Assembly (NCBI RefSeq): GCF_003544815.1
Contig: NZ_CP032100.1
Coordinates: 124,001-188,000, forward strand
Length of the DNA stretch: 64,000 bases
Direction of reading: 5' to 3'
From: Arcobacter suis CECT 7833
Lineage (GTDB): Bacteria > Campylobacterota > Campylobacteria > Campylobacterales > Arcobacteraceae
In this document: one piece after another, positions 19,371-31,600 of the stretch
How the letters are laid out: each line of letters begins with the position of its first letter
How positions within the stretch are numbered: the first letter of the stretch is position 1
Notes under the pieces: generated by a model
Told to the model about the DNA's origin: nothing
Seen by the model: the letters and a program-made list of their open reading frames with translations, nothing else
Databases searched by the model: none
Position numbers and translations under genes: made by a program

Positions 19371-21353
19371 TTAATACTTTATTTCAATTTCATCTTCATC
19401 AATAAGAAGATTAAAATTGGTGTTATTTTCTTTTAAATCATTAAATATTTTACAAATATTATTTTTAATAAAGGTCTCATTTTTTTTGAAAACTAATAAA
19501 AAATTGTTTTTATAAACACTTGTAAAAATAAATCTTATTATGTATTTTGATAATACAATTTGATGTTCTTCAAAACCAGCCTCCAAAATATTTAGTTCTT
19601 GAGTTGTTTCTAAAATAGAAGTTTCACATAATCCATGAAATATATTATTTGAAATAAAATTTTCTAAAGGAGCTTTAATTTCAGCTATTGGAGTAGTTTT
19701 AGTGATTTTATTTTTAATTACTAAAAACTCATTTTCTAAATCATGATATTTATTTTTTAAAAATTCATCTAAAATTAAATCAGTTGATATTTGAATACTA
19801 CTTAAGATTTTAGAATTTATTTCATTGTATTCACTATGTAGAATTTCCAAACCATTGATTTGAATAAAAGTAGCATATAATTTTTTTGCTTTTTCTAAAT
19901 TGATTTGATTTGTTGAATAAAAAAGACTAAGGCTTAAATAAATTTTTGAATAAACAGACAATAAATGAGAAGCAATTTTATATTCATTTACGTATGTATA
20001 AATTTTAGTTAAAACATCTTCTAATTCTAAACTAAATTTATAAGAAATAGATTTATTTATACACAAATCAAAAATTGCTAATTTAAAATATTCGTGATAA
20101 TCATTATTTATAGGATTATATTGTGTAAGTATTTGAGCAATATGATAATACTTATAAATAGGAATATTTTCATCAAAATATAAAAGTTGAAAAATAATTT
20201 CCATATTTGTATTGGTTAAATTTTCTTGAGAAAATATAAAATCATCAATAATCAAAAGATAATCAAGTTTTTTCATAAAATCAGGATTAACTTCATAGGT
20301 AGTTAATAGAGAATTTAAAAGATTATTTTGAAATTCTTCTTGATTCTGCGCAATCACTTCACTTGGAAGATATAAACTAAATTTTTTGTAATAAAATCTT
20401 AAAATTTTTTGGAAATATTCTGAATCAAAATACAAATCTTCATTGAGCTTAGTTTTTAAATCTTTTATTAAATTTAGAATCAAAATTGAAGAATTCTTTT
20501 TAAATATTAAAAATTCTTGAGAATCTATATTTTCATTTTCATTTCCAAAATTGCTATCTTTTGACAAAATGTAACCATCTTCATATCTTTCAAGAGTTAA
20601 TAAATAGTTTTTAAAAGTAGTTTTTAAATCATCTATATCAACTTTAATCTCATCATATGAGAAGTAATATAAATATTTTCCCTGAATGTTATTTAATTTA
20701 TTTAGTTTATTTTCATCTAATAAAATGGTAAATTTTACAGTATTTATAGTTTCTGTCATTAATTCGATAAAAAATTTAATACATTTTTTTGCAATTATAT
20801 CAATAGAGTTGAAACTACATAATAAAGTAATAGTTTTTAGTAAAATAATATAAGAATCAAAAGTTAAAGAAAATAGTTTTTCATCTTTTGTGTACAACTC
20901 TTGTAATCTTGTTTCGTAAAATCTAAATATTGTAGAAACGGCATCAAAATTGTAATTATTATAAGATTCTAATATCTTTTCATTTGTTCCAATAGCTAAA
21001 ATATGTAATATTATATTTATATCTTTAAAAAAATAAATAGTATCTTTTTTTGTAATATTTAAAAGTTTTTTTTCAATATAGTGATTTAAATGTTCTTTAA
21101 ATGTAAGATTATTTAAAAATAAATCCTCTAAATCGTTTGGAATTTTTTCTTTTTTAATAGATAAAGTTTCAATATAGTTTATAGTATATAAAATATTTTT
21201 TTCGATAGAACTGATTAATTGATTGTCATTTTTTAAGATATTATATTTTTCTAATATAAAATCTATTTGTTTTATAAAATCTCTTTGTTCTAACTCTTGT
21301 CCTGTATACAAAGAAAAAATTGAAGAGTTTACCAAATCTTTATTAATAATCAT
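19371..21353 (-). CDS. Large protein of unknown function
   Basis: A 660-residue protein that I do not recognise. It has no signal peptide and no membrane segment, is very rich in Leu, Ile, Asn, Lys and Phe, and looks almost entirely alpha-helical, perhaps a degenerate helical-repeat scaffold. The start at 21353 was preferred to a TTG eight codons upstream, because GAGGAGA lies just before this ATG. It is 5 bases upstream of the HDOD gene and divergent from thiC. A signalling or scaffold role beside the HDOD protein is a guess from context. Confidence 0.75.
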   Translation of the reverse strand: MIINKDLVNSSIFSLYTGQELEQRDFIKQIDFILEKYNILKNDNQLISSIEKNILYTINYIETLSIKKEKIPNDLEDLFLNNLTFKEHLNHYIEKKLLNITKKDTIYFFKDINIILHILAIGTNEKILESYNNYNFDAVSTIFRFYETRLQELYTKDEKLFSLTFDSYIILLKTITLLCSFNSIDIIAKKCIKFFIELMTETINTVKFTILLDENKLNKLNNIQGKYLYYFSYDEIKVDIDDLKTTFKNYLLTLERYEDGYILSKDSNFGNENENIDSQEFLIFKKNSSILILNLIKDLKTKLNEDLYFDSEYFQKILRFYYKKFSLYLPSEVIAQNQEEFQNNLLNSLLTTYEVNPDFMKKLDYLLIIDDFIFSQENLTNTNMEIIFQLLYFDENIPIYKYYHIAQILTQYNPINNDYHEYFKLAIFDLCINKSISYKFSLELEDVLTKIYTYVNEYKIASHLLSVYSKIYLSLSLFYSTNQINLEKAKKLYATFIQINGLEILHSEYNEINSKILSSIQISTDLILDEFLKNKYHDLENEFLVIKNKITKTTPIAEIKAPLENFISNNIFHGLCETSILETTQELNILEAGFEEHQIVLSKYIIRFIFTSVYKNNFLLVFKKNETFIKNNICKIFNDLKENNTNFNLLIDEDEIEIKY

Positions 21354-21458
21354 TGTCTCTCCTCTTGCATATTTCAATTTATTATATAGAAAAGAAACTT
21401 ATACAAATAATAATTTTAAATTAAGGGAAGTAATTAAGGTTCTCTAAACATATTTAGC

Positions 21459-22858
<1,400 letters not shown>

Positions 22859-22924
22859 TTAAGATATAAATTATCCTATTTAAAATATAATACAATGATT
22901 AAAAAAATATAAAGGAATTTTTAT

Positions 22925-24115
22925 ATGGCAAATGTAGAAAATATTAAAAAAGAATTAGAAAATATTAAATATCCAGGTTTTGCAAAATCAATAGTAGAGT
23001 TTGGATTTGTAAAAGATATTCAAGTGGATGGAACAAATTGTTCTATTCTTCTTGATATTACTTCAACAGCTGCTGAAGTTGAAGTACAATTAAGAAAAGA
23101 AATTGCAGCCTGTTTAAGTGCTATTGGAATAAATGTTACACTAAATTTTAATAAACCACAAGAACAAAAACAAGCAAGTAATAGTGTAAGTGGAAAAAAT
23201 ATAGCTCCTCAAATCAAAAAAGTTGTAATGGTAAGCTCAGGAAAAGGTGGAGTTGGGAAATCAACTACAACTGTAAACTTAGCAGTTGCAGCTGCAATGC
23301 AAGGTAAAAGAGTGGGTATCCTTGATGCTGATATTTATGGACCAAATATTCCTCGTATGATGGGTTTACAAGGTAAGGAAGTAGAAATTGTTGGAGATAA
23401 AGCAAAACCTTTAAATGCTTACGGTGTTGATGTTATGTCAATGGGTATGTTAATGGAAGAGGGGCAAGCTCTTATTTGGAGAGGTGCTATGATTATGAAA
23501 GCAATCCAACAACTTTTAAGAGATATTTTATGGGAAGAGTTAGATATTTTATTTATTGATATGCCTCCTGGAACTGGTGATGCTCAATTAACTTTAGCTC
23601 AAAGTGTTCCTGTAAGTGCTGGAATAAATGTAACAACTCCTCAGCATGTTGCACTTGATGATTCAAGAAGATCTTTAGATATGTTCAAAAAACTTCATAT
23701 TCCAGTTGCTGGAATTGTTGAAAATATGAGTGGATTTGTTTGTCCTTCATGTAATGTAGAATCTGATATTTTTGGAATGGGAACTTGTGAAGAACTTGCA
23801 GTTCAATACAATACTCAAGTATTAGCAAATTTACCAATTGAACCAGCTATTAGAGAAGGTGGAGATGCAGGAAAACCTGTAGTTTATTTCAATCCTGAAT
23901 CAGTTTCAGCAAAAAGATATATGATTGCAGCGGATAAATTAATTCAATTCTTAGCAAATATTGATGACAATATTGATAATTCAGCGATTCAACCAATTAT
24001 GCCAGCAGGTGTAAGTGCTTGTTCAACTGAAGGTCAAAAAATAAAAGCTGAACATGAATCAGCTCAAAAAGCTAAAAGTGGTGAAAGTTGTGGAACTGGA
24101 TGTGGTTGCCACTAA
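22925..24115 (+). CDS. mrp: Mrp/ApbC family iron-sulfur carrier ATPase
   Basis: A 396-residue P-loop ATPase that carries and delivers Fe-S clusters. It has an N-terminal MIP18/DUF59 domain (about 1-85), a linker, and an ATPase core with deviant Walker motif VSSGKGGVGKSTTTVNLA (about 104-121) and IDMPPGTGDAQLT. The cluster-binding pair is VCPSCN (about 274-279). An additional cysteine-rich tail ends CGTGCGCH. The start follows AAGGA. It is monocistronic, closed by the terminator shared with hisIE. Confidence 0.95.
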   Translation: MANVENIKKELENIKYPGFAKSIVEFGFVKDIQVDGTNCSILLDITSTAAEVEVQLRKEIAACLSAIGINVTLNFNKPQEQKQASNSVSGKNIAPQIKKVVMVSSGKGGVGKSTTTVNLAVAAAMQGKRVGILDADIYGPNIPRMMGLQGKEVEIVGDKAKPLNAYGVDVMSMGMLMEEGQALIWRGAMIMKAIQQLLRDILWEELDILFIDMPPGTGDAQLTLAQSVPVSAGINVTTPQHVALDDSRRSLDMFKKLHIPVAGIVENMSGFVCPSCNVESDIFGMGTCEELAVQYNTQVLANLPIEPAIREGGDAGKPVVYFNPESVSAKRYMIAADKLIQFLANIDDNIDNSAIQPIMPAGVSACSTEGQKIKAEHESAQKAKSGESCGTGCGCH

Positions 24116-24126
24116 AAAACGTAAAA

Positions 24127-24156
24127 TATAAAAAGAGTTTTTGAACTCTTTTTATA
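24127..24156. terminator. Bidirectional terminator between mrp and hisIE
   Basis: A perfect 13-bp stem (24127-24139 with 24144-24156) with loop TTTG and core AAAAAGAGTT. It lies between convergent genes and is suited to both strands. Confidence 0.85.
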
Positions 24157-24159
24157 AAC

Positions 24160-24843
24160 TTATTTATCAACTCTTGAATTTTTTTCTTCAATCCCAGAAA
24201 TCCCAAATCTTCTAGCTAACTCTTGTTTAACTCTATCTGGACTTATGTTTTTTGATGCAAGTGCAACTAAAACATGGTATGTAATATCAGCCGCTTCGTA
24301 AATAATCTCTTCTGTATCATTATCTTTTATGGCAAAAGTAAACTCGCCAGATTCTTCAACTATTTTTTTAAGCATTGAATTTTGTTTACCTTGAAGAAGT
24401 TTTGCTGTGTATGATTTATTTGGATCATCATTTTTTTTCTCTTGAATAGTGTGATATAAAGTATTTATAACTCCATAAGCATTACTTGTATTTATTTGTA
24501 CATCACTTATAGTTTCATTAGTATTTAGATTTGTGAAAAAACAAGATTTTCTTCCTGTGTGACAAGCAACACCTTCTTGATTTACTTTTAAAAGTAATGT
24601 GTCATTATCACAATCAACTAAAATTTCAACAACTTCTTGAAGGTGATTTGAACTTTCACCTTTTTTCCAGATTCTTTGTTTACTTCTACTAAAATAGTGA
24701 GCATAGTTTGTTTTGATTGTCAGTTCAAGAGCTTCTTGATTCATATATGCAAGCATTAAAACTTCATTTGTTGTTGCATCTTGAGTAATAACTGGAATTA
24801 GATTATCCATCTTTAGCCAATCAATTCTATTTAATTGTTCCAT
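24160..24843 (-). CDS. hisIE: Bifunctional phosphoribosyl-AMP cyclohydrolase / phosphoribosyl-ATP pyrophosphatase
   Basis: Does the second and third steps of histidine synthesis. In the 227-residue protein the HisI half (about 1-115) has [26 protein letters not shown] and the zinc/magnesium residues in [10 protein letters not shown] and [10 protein letters not shown]. The HisE half (about 125-227) has [16 protein letters not shown] and [16 protein letters not shown], the MazG-like metal-binding helices. The start follows AAAGGA. It lies 11 bases after the small secreted-protein gene and could be read from the same promoter as the SPFH gene. Confidence 0.96.
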   Translation of the reverse strand: MEQLNRIDWLKMDNLIPVITQDATTNEVLMLAYMNQEALELTIKTNYAHYFSRSKQRIWKKGESSNHLQEVVEILVDCDNDTLLLKVNQEGVACHTGRKSCFFTNLNTNETISDVQINTSNAYGVINTLYHTIQEKKNDDPNKSYTAKLLQGKQNSMLKKIVEESGEFTFAIKDNDTEEIIYEAADITYHVLVALASKNISPDRVKQELARRFGISGIEEKNSRVDK

Positions 24844-24854
24844 AATCTTTTCCT

Positions 24855-25118
24855 TTAAAAGTTTGTTTGAACATCAATTCTTAGTAAATCTATAGTTCTT
24901 TCTTCTTTATTTATGTCAACATCAATACCAAAGTTAAAATCGTTTTTATTTTTATTTTCTTCAAATGATCTGTAATCTTCAATCTTTTCATATTTAATAT
25001 TTTCGTCGTATTTTATTTCAGGTTTGATTTTTACAATAGATTCTATTTCTTTTGCATAAATAGAATTTGTCAAGATTAATAAAGAAGTAGGAATTAGTAA
25101 AAAAGATTTTTTTTTCAT
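24855..25118 (-). CDS. Small secreted protein of unknown function
   Basis: An 87-residue protein with a clear signal peptide (KKK followed by [17 protein letters not shown], cleavage near residue 22). The mature part is short, charged and repeat-like ([20 protein letters not shown]), with no cysteine and no known domain. It lies 32 bases after the SPFH gene and 11 before hisIE, on the same strand. A periplasmic location is inferred from the signal sequence. Confidence 0.7.
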   Translation of the reverse strand: MKKKSFLLIPTSLLILTNSIYAKEIESIVKIKPEIKYDENIKYEKIEDYRSFEENKNKNDFNFGIDVDINKEERTIDLLRIDVQTNF

Positions 25119-25150
25119 AGTTTTTTAAAGAAGTAGTTACCTACTTCTTT

Positions 25151-26227
25151 TTATTTATTTATAACTGCATCTCTAGATTTGTCTTTAGTATCAACCCAAA
25201 TATTTGGAGTTGAACCACCCGGTGTTAAGAATATCTTCGCATCTTTATTTTCTCTTAGTGCATCATTGAATTTACCTTGAACTTCAATTTGTTGCATTTG
25301 TAATAGGTTAGAAGTTAAAGATTCAGCGATAGTTTTATTTGCAACAGATTGTGCTTTTGCTTCAATGGTTACAGCATCTGCTCTACCTTGTGCTTCAATT
25401 CTTTTAGCTTCTGCTTCACCAGTTGCTTGTGCAGCTCTTTTTTCAGCTTCTTGTTTTGCTCTTAAAACTTCGTATCTTACTCTTTCAGATTCTTGATTAG
25501 CTATTTGAACTCTTTCAATTTGTTCTTTAATTTTTTCAGGAAGTACAATTTCTCTTAATTGAACAGACTCAATAGTAACTGAACCTTCAGCTAATTCTGT
25601 AACTTGTGTTTTTATTAACGTATCAAGGTTTGTAGCAATTTCGTTTCTTTTCATTGGAAGTTCTTCTGCGTTAAATCCTCCAATAACATTTCTTACAACA
25701 TTTCTTACAACTGGATTTACTATCTTATCTTCCCAAGATAATCCCCATGTAGCAATCGTAGCTGGTGCTCCTGATGCTGTAAGTCTATATTGAACTGTAA
25801 GTTCAATAGAAACAGGTAAACCTCTTGAATCAAGAACGCTAATAGCTGGATTGATTTTAATTCCTGCATCAAATCCACTCATCTCTTCAACACTTCTATA
25901 ATTTAATAGTCTAACTTTTGTATCAACTATTATAACTTTTTGGAAAACGGGAATATATAAGTGAAAACCAGGATTTAATGGTGTTTCATCGTATTTTCCT
26001 GTTGTTGCTTTAATACCAACTTGTCCTGATTCAATAATAACAAATGGTTTAAAAATAAAAAGTGCAGCAATAACTATGATAACTAGATAAAGCATTCCTG
26101 CCTTTTTCCCAAAGTTTTTGAAAAACTCTGGTGTTTCAAAAGGAGGTTGGAAATTTCCACCACCATTGTTATTTCCACCACTATTATTCTGTTGTCTATT
26201 TTTAAAATAATCGTTGTCTATAGGCAT
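25151..26227 (-). CDS. SPFH / prohibitin family membrane protein (HflK-like)
   Basis: A 358-residue membrane-anchored band-7 protein. The N-terminal 25 residues are Asn/Gly-rich, followed by one membrane segment (about 42-62) and the SPFH domain (about 63-240: IIESGQVGIKATTGKY, NPGFHLYIPVFQKVIIVDTKVR). A coiled coil rich in Ala, Glu and Arg follows (about 240-300), with the usual TGEAEAKRIEAQG. Such proteins form large ring assemblies and regulate membrane proteases such as FtsH. No hflC partner is adjacent, so it probably works as a single prohibitin-type protein. Confidence 0.88.
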   Translation of the reverse strand: MPIDNDYFKNRQQNNSGGNNNGGGNFQPPFETPEFFKNFGKKAGMLYLVIIVIAALFIFKPFVIIESGQVGIKATTGKYDETPLNPGFHLYIPVFQKVIIVDTKVRLLNYRSVEEMSGFDAGIKINPAISVLDSRGLPVSIELTVQYRLTASGAPATIATWGLSWEDKIVNPVVRNVVRNVIGGFNAEELPMKRNEIATNLDTLIKTQVTELAEGSVTIESVQLREIVLPEKIKEQIERVQIANQESERVRYEVLRAKQEAEKRAAQATGEAEAKRIEAQGRADAVTIEAKAQSVANKTIAESLTSNLLQMQQIEVQGKFNDALRENKDAKIFLTPGGSTPNIWVDTKDKSRDAVINK

Positions 26228-26257
26228 AATTTTCCTTGTTTTAAATATTTAATGGGT

Positions 26258-26290
26258 TAATGTTACTTAACATTAGTTAACATATGTTAA
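26258..26290. repeat. Adjacent inverted repeats at the 3' end of ilvE
   Basis: Two dyads lie side by side: TAATGTTA-CT-TAACATTA (26258-26275), which includes the ilvE stop, and TTAACATATGTTAA (26277-26290) inside its last codons. They sit just upstream of the SPFH gene. They could be a weak terminator or an operator; there is no T run. Confidence 0.4.
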
Positions 26291-27193
26291 ATACTTAATA
26301 TATTTTTCATTTTTTCCAGCAACTACATCAAAGTATGCTGATTGAATTTTTTCTGTAATTGGACCACGTGAGCCACAACCAATAACTCTTGCATCAACAT
26401 CTCTAATTGGAGTAATTTCAGCAGCTGTTCCTGTAAAGAATGCTTCATCAGCGATATAAACTTCTTCTCTACTAATTCTTCTTCTTACAACTTCAATTCC
26501 CATATCAGCGGCAAGTTCTATAACAGTAGCTTGTGTGATTGATTCTAATGAGTTATCATTTGGAGGAGTGATTAATTTTCCATCTCTTACTATAAAGAAA
26601 CAAGCCCCAGATGCTTCAGCAATATAACCTTGGTCATCTCTTAGTAAAGCTTCATCATATCCAGCTTCAACAGCTTCAAATTTTGCCATTTGAGAATTTA
26701 AATAATTTGCAACAGCTTTTGCTTTTCCCATACCAGAAGTATTTGGAGTTCTTGTAAATGATGAAATTTTAACTCTTACACCTTTTCTAAGACCTTCTTC
26801 TCCTAAATAAGCTCCCCATTCCCATGCAGAAACAGATACATTTACCGGAGCATCTTTATGATAAAGTCCCATAACACCGTAACCTAAGTAAACTAAAGGT
26901 CTAATATAAGCACCTTCGAATAATTCATTTTTTTGTAATAATTCAACTTGTGCTTTATTCAATTCTTCAAGTGAAAAAGGTACATTCATTAGTGTCATTT
27001 TTGAAGAGTTTAATAATCTTTGTGTATGTTCATTAAGTTTGAAAATAGCACATCTTCCATCAACAGTTTTGTATGCTTTTGTTCCTTCAATAGCACCATT
27101 CCCATAATGAAGAGTGTGGCTTAATACATGTACTTTTGCATCATTCCAATTTACAAATTCTCCATCCATCCATATATATTTTGACTCAGTCAT
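26273..27193 (-). CDS. ilvE: Branched-chain amino acid aminotransferase
   Basis: A class IV pyridoxal-phosphate aminotransferase making leucine, isoleucine and valine from their keto acids. The 306-residue protein has WMDGEFVNWNDAKVHVLSHTLHYGNGAIEGTKAY at the N terminus, YIRPLVYLGYG (about 96-106), the lysine-bearing GKAKAVANYLNSQMAKFEAVEAGYDEALL (about 156-184) and EVYIADEAFFTGTAAEITPI near the C terminus. The start follows AGGAATTAATAAA. It is monocistronic or leads into the SPFH gene. Confidence 0.96.
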   Translation of the reverse strand: MTESKYIWMDGEFVNWNDAKVHVLSHTLHYGNGAIEGTKAYKTVDGRCAIFKLNEHTQRLLNSSKMTLMNVPFSLEELNKAQVELLQKNELFEGAYIRPLVYLGYGVMGLYHKDAPVNVSVSAWEWGAYLGEEGLRKGVRVKISSFTRTPNTSGMGKAKAVANYLNSQMAKFEAVEAGYDEALLRDDQGYIAEASGACFFIVRDGKLITPPNDNSLESITQATVIELAADMGIEVVRRRISREEVYIADEAFFTGTAAEITPIRDVDARVIGCGSRGPITEKIQSAYFDVVAGKNEKYIKYLTYVN

Positions 27194-27321
27194 TTTATTA
27201 ATTCCTAATAATTAAATTTTTAATCATCCATTTTATCCAAGATATTATTAAAATAAACTCTTAATAATTAATTATTAGATATTTAAATATAATAAAAGGA
27301 AAAAGTATAAAAGAGTAAAAA

Positions 27322-27936
27322 ATGTTTCTAAAAAGGATTTTTAATTTATTGATTTTTATATTTCTTAGCTTTTTTATAACAGCTTGTTCGGTTAACAATA
27401 ATCAACTTCAAGTTAATCAAAAAAAGATTTATGAAAAAGAGCCAATAACTCCTCAATTAAAAAATGAAATAAATCAAATTTTGCAACTAATCAAACAAAA
27501 TAATCTAGCTTTATTGAATAGTAAATATATTCATCCAATAAATGGTTATTATGATGTTACAAAATTTGAATATAAAAATATATTTGAAATTAAAAATAGT
27601 ATTTCAGAACTAAACAATGAAATAGATTCATTTGAAATAAAAACTGAAAAAGTAACTTTTAATTGTAGTCCTTTGGATGATAGTTTATATGGATGGGATA
27701 AAGAAGGAGTTTTTTTAAATTCTCAAACAACGCCATTTATTACAAAAATTATGGAAGAAGCAAATATTTTACAAACAAATAGGTTTAAAAAAGAAGAGAT
27801 TGAAAAAGCAGATTTTATAGAACAAACAAGTTATGAAGTGATAATTCCATACAACATAATATTTTATATAACAAAACTTGAAAATAATTGGTATATAACT
27901 TTGATTGATAATGTAACAACAGATTGTAGTAGATAA
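27322..27936 (+). CDS. Lipoprotein of unknown function
   Basis: A 204-residue protein with a lipoprotein signal peptide (hydrophobic LLIFIFLSFF then lipobox ITAC, Cys22). The mature part is mixed alpha/beta and hydrophilic, with two further cysteines (in FNCSPLDD and TTDCSR) that could form a disulfide in the periplasm. No domain recognised. It is followed after 10 bases by a methyltransferase gene. Membrane anchoring is inferred from the lipobox. Confidence 0.75.
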   Translation: MFLKRIFNLLIFIFLSFFITACSVNNNQLQVNQKKIYEKEPITPQLKNEINQILQLIKQNNLALLNSKYIHPINGYYDVTKFEYKNIFEIKNSISELNNEIDSFEIKTEKVTFNCSPLDDSLYGWDKEGVFLNSQTTPFITKIMEEANILQTNRFKKEEIEKADFIEQTSYEVIIPYNIIFYITKLENNWYITLIDNVTTDCSR

Positions 27937-27946
27937 AGGTTAGAAA

Positions 27947-28546
27947 ATGAGTCAACAAGAGTTTTGGAATAATAAATTTTCAAAAGCAAATTATTTTTAT
28001 GGAACAAAAGCAAATGAATTTTTAGCTTCAAAAATTGAATTATTTAATAATCATAAAAAACTTTTATGCTTAGGCGAGGGTGAAGGAAGAAATGCGATAT
28101 TTTTTGCTCAAAATGGGTTTGAAGTAAGTGCAATTGATGCTTCAAATTTAGGATTAGAAAAACTTCAAAATAGGGCTATTGAAGAGAAGTTAGATATAAA
28201 AACTACTTGTATGGATTTGAATTTTTGGAAAGTTTTAGAAAAATATGATGTGATAGTAGCTTCTTATTTACACATGTATAAAGATGAAAGAGAAGAGTTA
28301 TTTAAAAAAATTGAAGATTCTTTAAATAGAAATGGTTACTTTATTGCTGAGTTTTTTTCAACAAAACAATTATCTTTTAATAGTGGTGGACCAAAGGATT
28401 TGGATTTACTTTATAGTCTTGAAGATTTTTCAAATTATTTTAATTCATGTAAAAAAAATATTACAGAAGAAATAGTGGTTTTAGATGAAGGAATTGGTCA
28501 TCGAGGTGAGGCTTGTGTGATTAGAGTTGTTGTTCAAAAGAATTGA
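27947..28546 (+). CDS. Class I SAM-dependent methyltransferase (TehB-like)
   Basis: A 199-residue cytoplasmic methyltransferase. The SAM-binding motif I is LLCLGEGEGRNAIFFAQNGFEVSAIDASNLGLEKL (about 38-72), followed by CMDLNF and VIVASYLHMY, and a strand YFIAEFFS. This resembles the TehB/thiopurine S-methyltransferase-like group, which methylates tellurite or other small compounds. The substrate is unknown. AAGGT precedes the ATG. It lies 10 bases after the lipoprotein gene, with which it probably shares a transcript. Confidence 0.82.
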   Translation: MSQQEFWNNKFSKANYFYGTKANEFLASKIELFNNHKKLLCLGEGEGRNAIFFAQNGFEVSAIDASNLGLEKLQNRAIEEKLDIKTTCMDLNFWKVLEKYDVIVASYLHMYKDEREELFKKIEDSLNRNGYFIAEFFSTKQLSFNSGGPKDLDLLYSLEDFSNYFNSCKKNITEEIVVLDEGIGHRGEACVIRVVVQKN

Positions 28547-28630
28547 TTTAACAACTTTTAACTACGATTTAAGTACACTATCTAATAATAAATATCAAAA
28601 ACAATTATAATTAATAATACAGAGAAAAAA

Positions 28631-31600
28631 ATGTTAGAAACAATAAAAAATTTAATTAAAGAAAAAGTTTTAATAATCGATGGAGCTATGGGAACACAGC
28701 TTCAATTAGCAGATATAAAACAAGAAGAGTGGTTATTTGAAAATCAAGATTTAGAAGGTTGTAATGAACTTTTAAATCTTACTGCTCCACATATTTTGGA
28801 AAAAATCCATGATGATTATGCTCTTGCTGGGGCTGATTTAATATGTACAAACACTTTTGGTTCAATGCCTTGGGTTTTAGATGAATATGGTATTGGACAT
28901 ACATCTTATGAATTATCAAGATTGGGTGCGGAACTTGTAAAAAAATCTTGTGAAAAATATAGTACACCTCAAAAACCTAGATTTGTTGTAGCTTCAATTG
29001 GACCTGGAACAAAACTGCCATCATTGGGTCATATCAAATATGATGAAATGTATGAGGGTTATAAAATTATGGCTCAAGGTTTAGCTGATGGTGGAACTGA
29101 TATATTTTTACTTGAAACTTGCCAAGATCCACTTCAAATAAAAGCAGCACTTCATGCTTTAAATGACACAGCACCTCATATTCCAATTATGGTTTCTGTA
29201 ACCATTGAACTTTCTGGAACAATGTTAATTGGAACAGACGCTATGACAATAGCTGCGATTTTAAGTCCATTTAATATTTTATCTTTAGGATTTAACTGTG
29301 GAACAGGACCAAAACAAGTTCATAAACATGTTAAAACTTTAAGTGAAGTTTGTAAGTTCCCAATTTCAGTTCATGCAAATGCAGGACTTCCTCAAAATAG
29401 AGGTGGAAAAACTTATTATCCAATGCAACCAGATGAATTTACAGCTTTACAAAAAGAGTTTTTAAAAATACATGGAGTTTCATTTTTAGGTGGTTGTTGT
29501 GGTACAACTCCTGAGCATATTCAAGCTTTAGCAAAGGCTGTTGAAAATGATGTTCCATTAAAACCTTGCGGATTTTTAAAGGCTTCATTGGCTTCACTTT
29601 TTGGAACAGTTCCCCTAAAACAAGAACCAGCTCCACTTTTAATTGGTGAGCGTTCAAATGCAACAGGTTCAAAAGCTTTTAGAGAACTTTTAAAAGCAAA
29701 TGATTATGAAGGAACTTTAAGTGTTGGACAACAGCAAGTTCGAGCAGGAGCCCATGTAATCGATGTAAGTGTAGGATTTGCAGGTCGTGATGAAAGATTT
29801 GATATGGATGAGGTTGTTGCACTTTATTCTCAAAAAGTTGCACTTCCTTTAATGCCTGATTCAACTCAAATTTATGCTTTAGAAGCAGCACTTAAACAAA
29901 TAGGTGGAAGAGCTATTATTAACTCTGTAAATCTTGAAGACGGTGAAGAAAAATTTGATGCGGTTTGTAAATTAGCAAAAAAATTTGGAGCGGCTTTAGT
30001 TTGTCTTGTAATTGATGAAGTTGGAATGGCAAAAACAAAAGAAGATAAACTGAGAATTGCTGAAAGAATTTTTGATTTATGTGTAAATAGACATGGATTT
30101 GAAGCTTCAGATTTAGTGTTTGATATGCTTACCTTTACTATTGGTTCAGGAGATGATGAGTATAGAACGGCTGGTGTTGAAACTATGGAAGCTATACGAG
30201 AATTTCAAATTTTACATCCAGAAGTGGGAACAACTTTAGGATTATCAAATATCTCTTTTGGACTTGACCAAAAAGCTAGAATTTACCTAAACTCTATCTA
30301 TCTTGATCATTGTGTAAGAGCAGGACTTACAAGTGCTATTGTAAATGTAAAACACATTTTACCTCTAAATAAAATAAGTGCAGAAGATAGACTATCTTGT
30401 GATAACTTGATTTTTAATAATCATGAAAATGGTGACCCTTTATTTGCTTTTATTGAACACTTCTCAAATGTGGAAGCTCAAGAAGAACAAACAGATGAAG
30501 AATATCAAAAAATGGAACCAATCAAAAAAGTGCAAAAACTTTTATTGGATGGAGATAAAGATAGATTATTGCCACTTGTTGAAGAGTTAAGACATAGTGT
30601 AAATCCTGAAATCATTGTAAATGAATGGTTAATTGATGGAATGAAAATCATTGGTGAACTTTTTGGTTCAGGACAAATGCAGTTACCATTTGTACTTCAA
30701 AGTGCTGAAACTATGAAAGCTACCGTTGATGCGCTTAATCCATATTTACCAAAACAAGAAAAAGATAGTGAAACAACGCTAATTTTAGGAACTGTAAAAG
30801 GTGATGTTCACGATGTTGGTAAAAATTTAGTTGATATTATTCTTTCAAATAATGGATTTAAAGTTGTAAATGTTGGGATAAAAGCAGGTCTTGATACTTT
30901 TATTGATAAATTACAAGAACACAATGCCCATGCAATTGGAATGAGTGGATTACTTGTAAAATCAACAGCAGTTATGAAAGAAAATCTTGAAGAACTTCAA
31001 AGATTAGGAATAAAAGTGCCAGTTTTATTGGGTGGTGCAGCACTTACTAAAAACTTTATAGATGATTATTGCCGACCATTTTACGATGGACCAATTTTTT
31101 ATTGTAGAGATGCTTTTGATGGGGTTGTTTCTATGCAAAGAATTGAATCAGGTGATTCTAATAATACAGCACTTGCAGCTGATTTAATCAAAATCATTGA
31201 TACAAGCGATAGAGTTGAAGAAGAAGCTGTGGAAATTCCTCCTTACGAAGAGATACCACTTCCTGAAAAAGGAACTTTTACTTTTCCTCCAATTTGGGAT
31301 AGAATTGCAAAAACTGGTGCAAAACTAGATAAAGAGTTGATTTTTAAATGGATAAATCATAGGGTTTTATTTAGACAAAGATGGGGATACAAAAGAGGAA
31401 AACAAGATTCAGCTAAATTTTTACAGTATGAAAAAGATGTAGTTGAACCAACATATCAAGCTTTAAAAGCAGAATTAGTTGATAAAGATATTTTTGACCC
31501 TATTGCTATTTATGCTTATTATCCTTGTATTTCACATGATAATAAACTTTATATTTTTGATAAAAAATATTTGTTTAATACTCTTGAAGAATCAAAAAAT

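Noticed and set aside
28547-28630. Possible SAM or cobalamin riboswitch ahead of metH
   Set aside because: The 84-base leader has no conserved aptamer elements and no strong stem.
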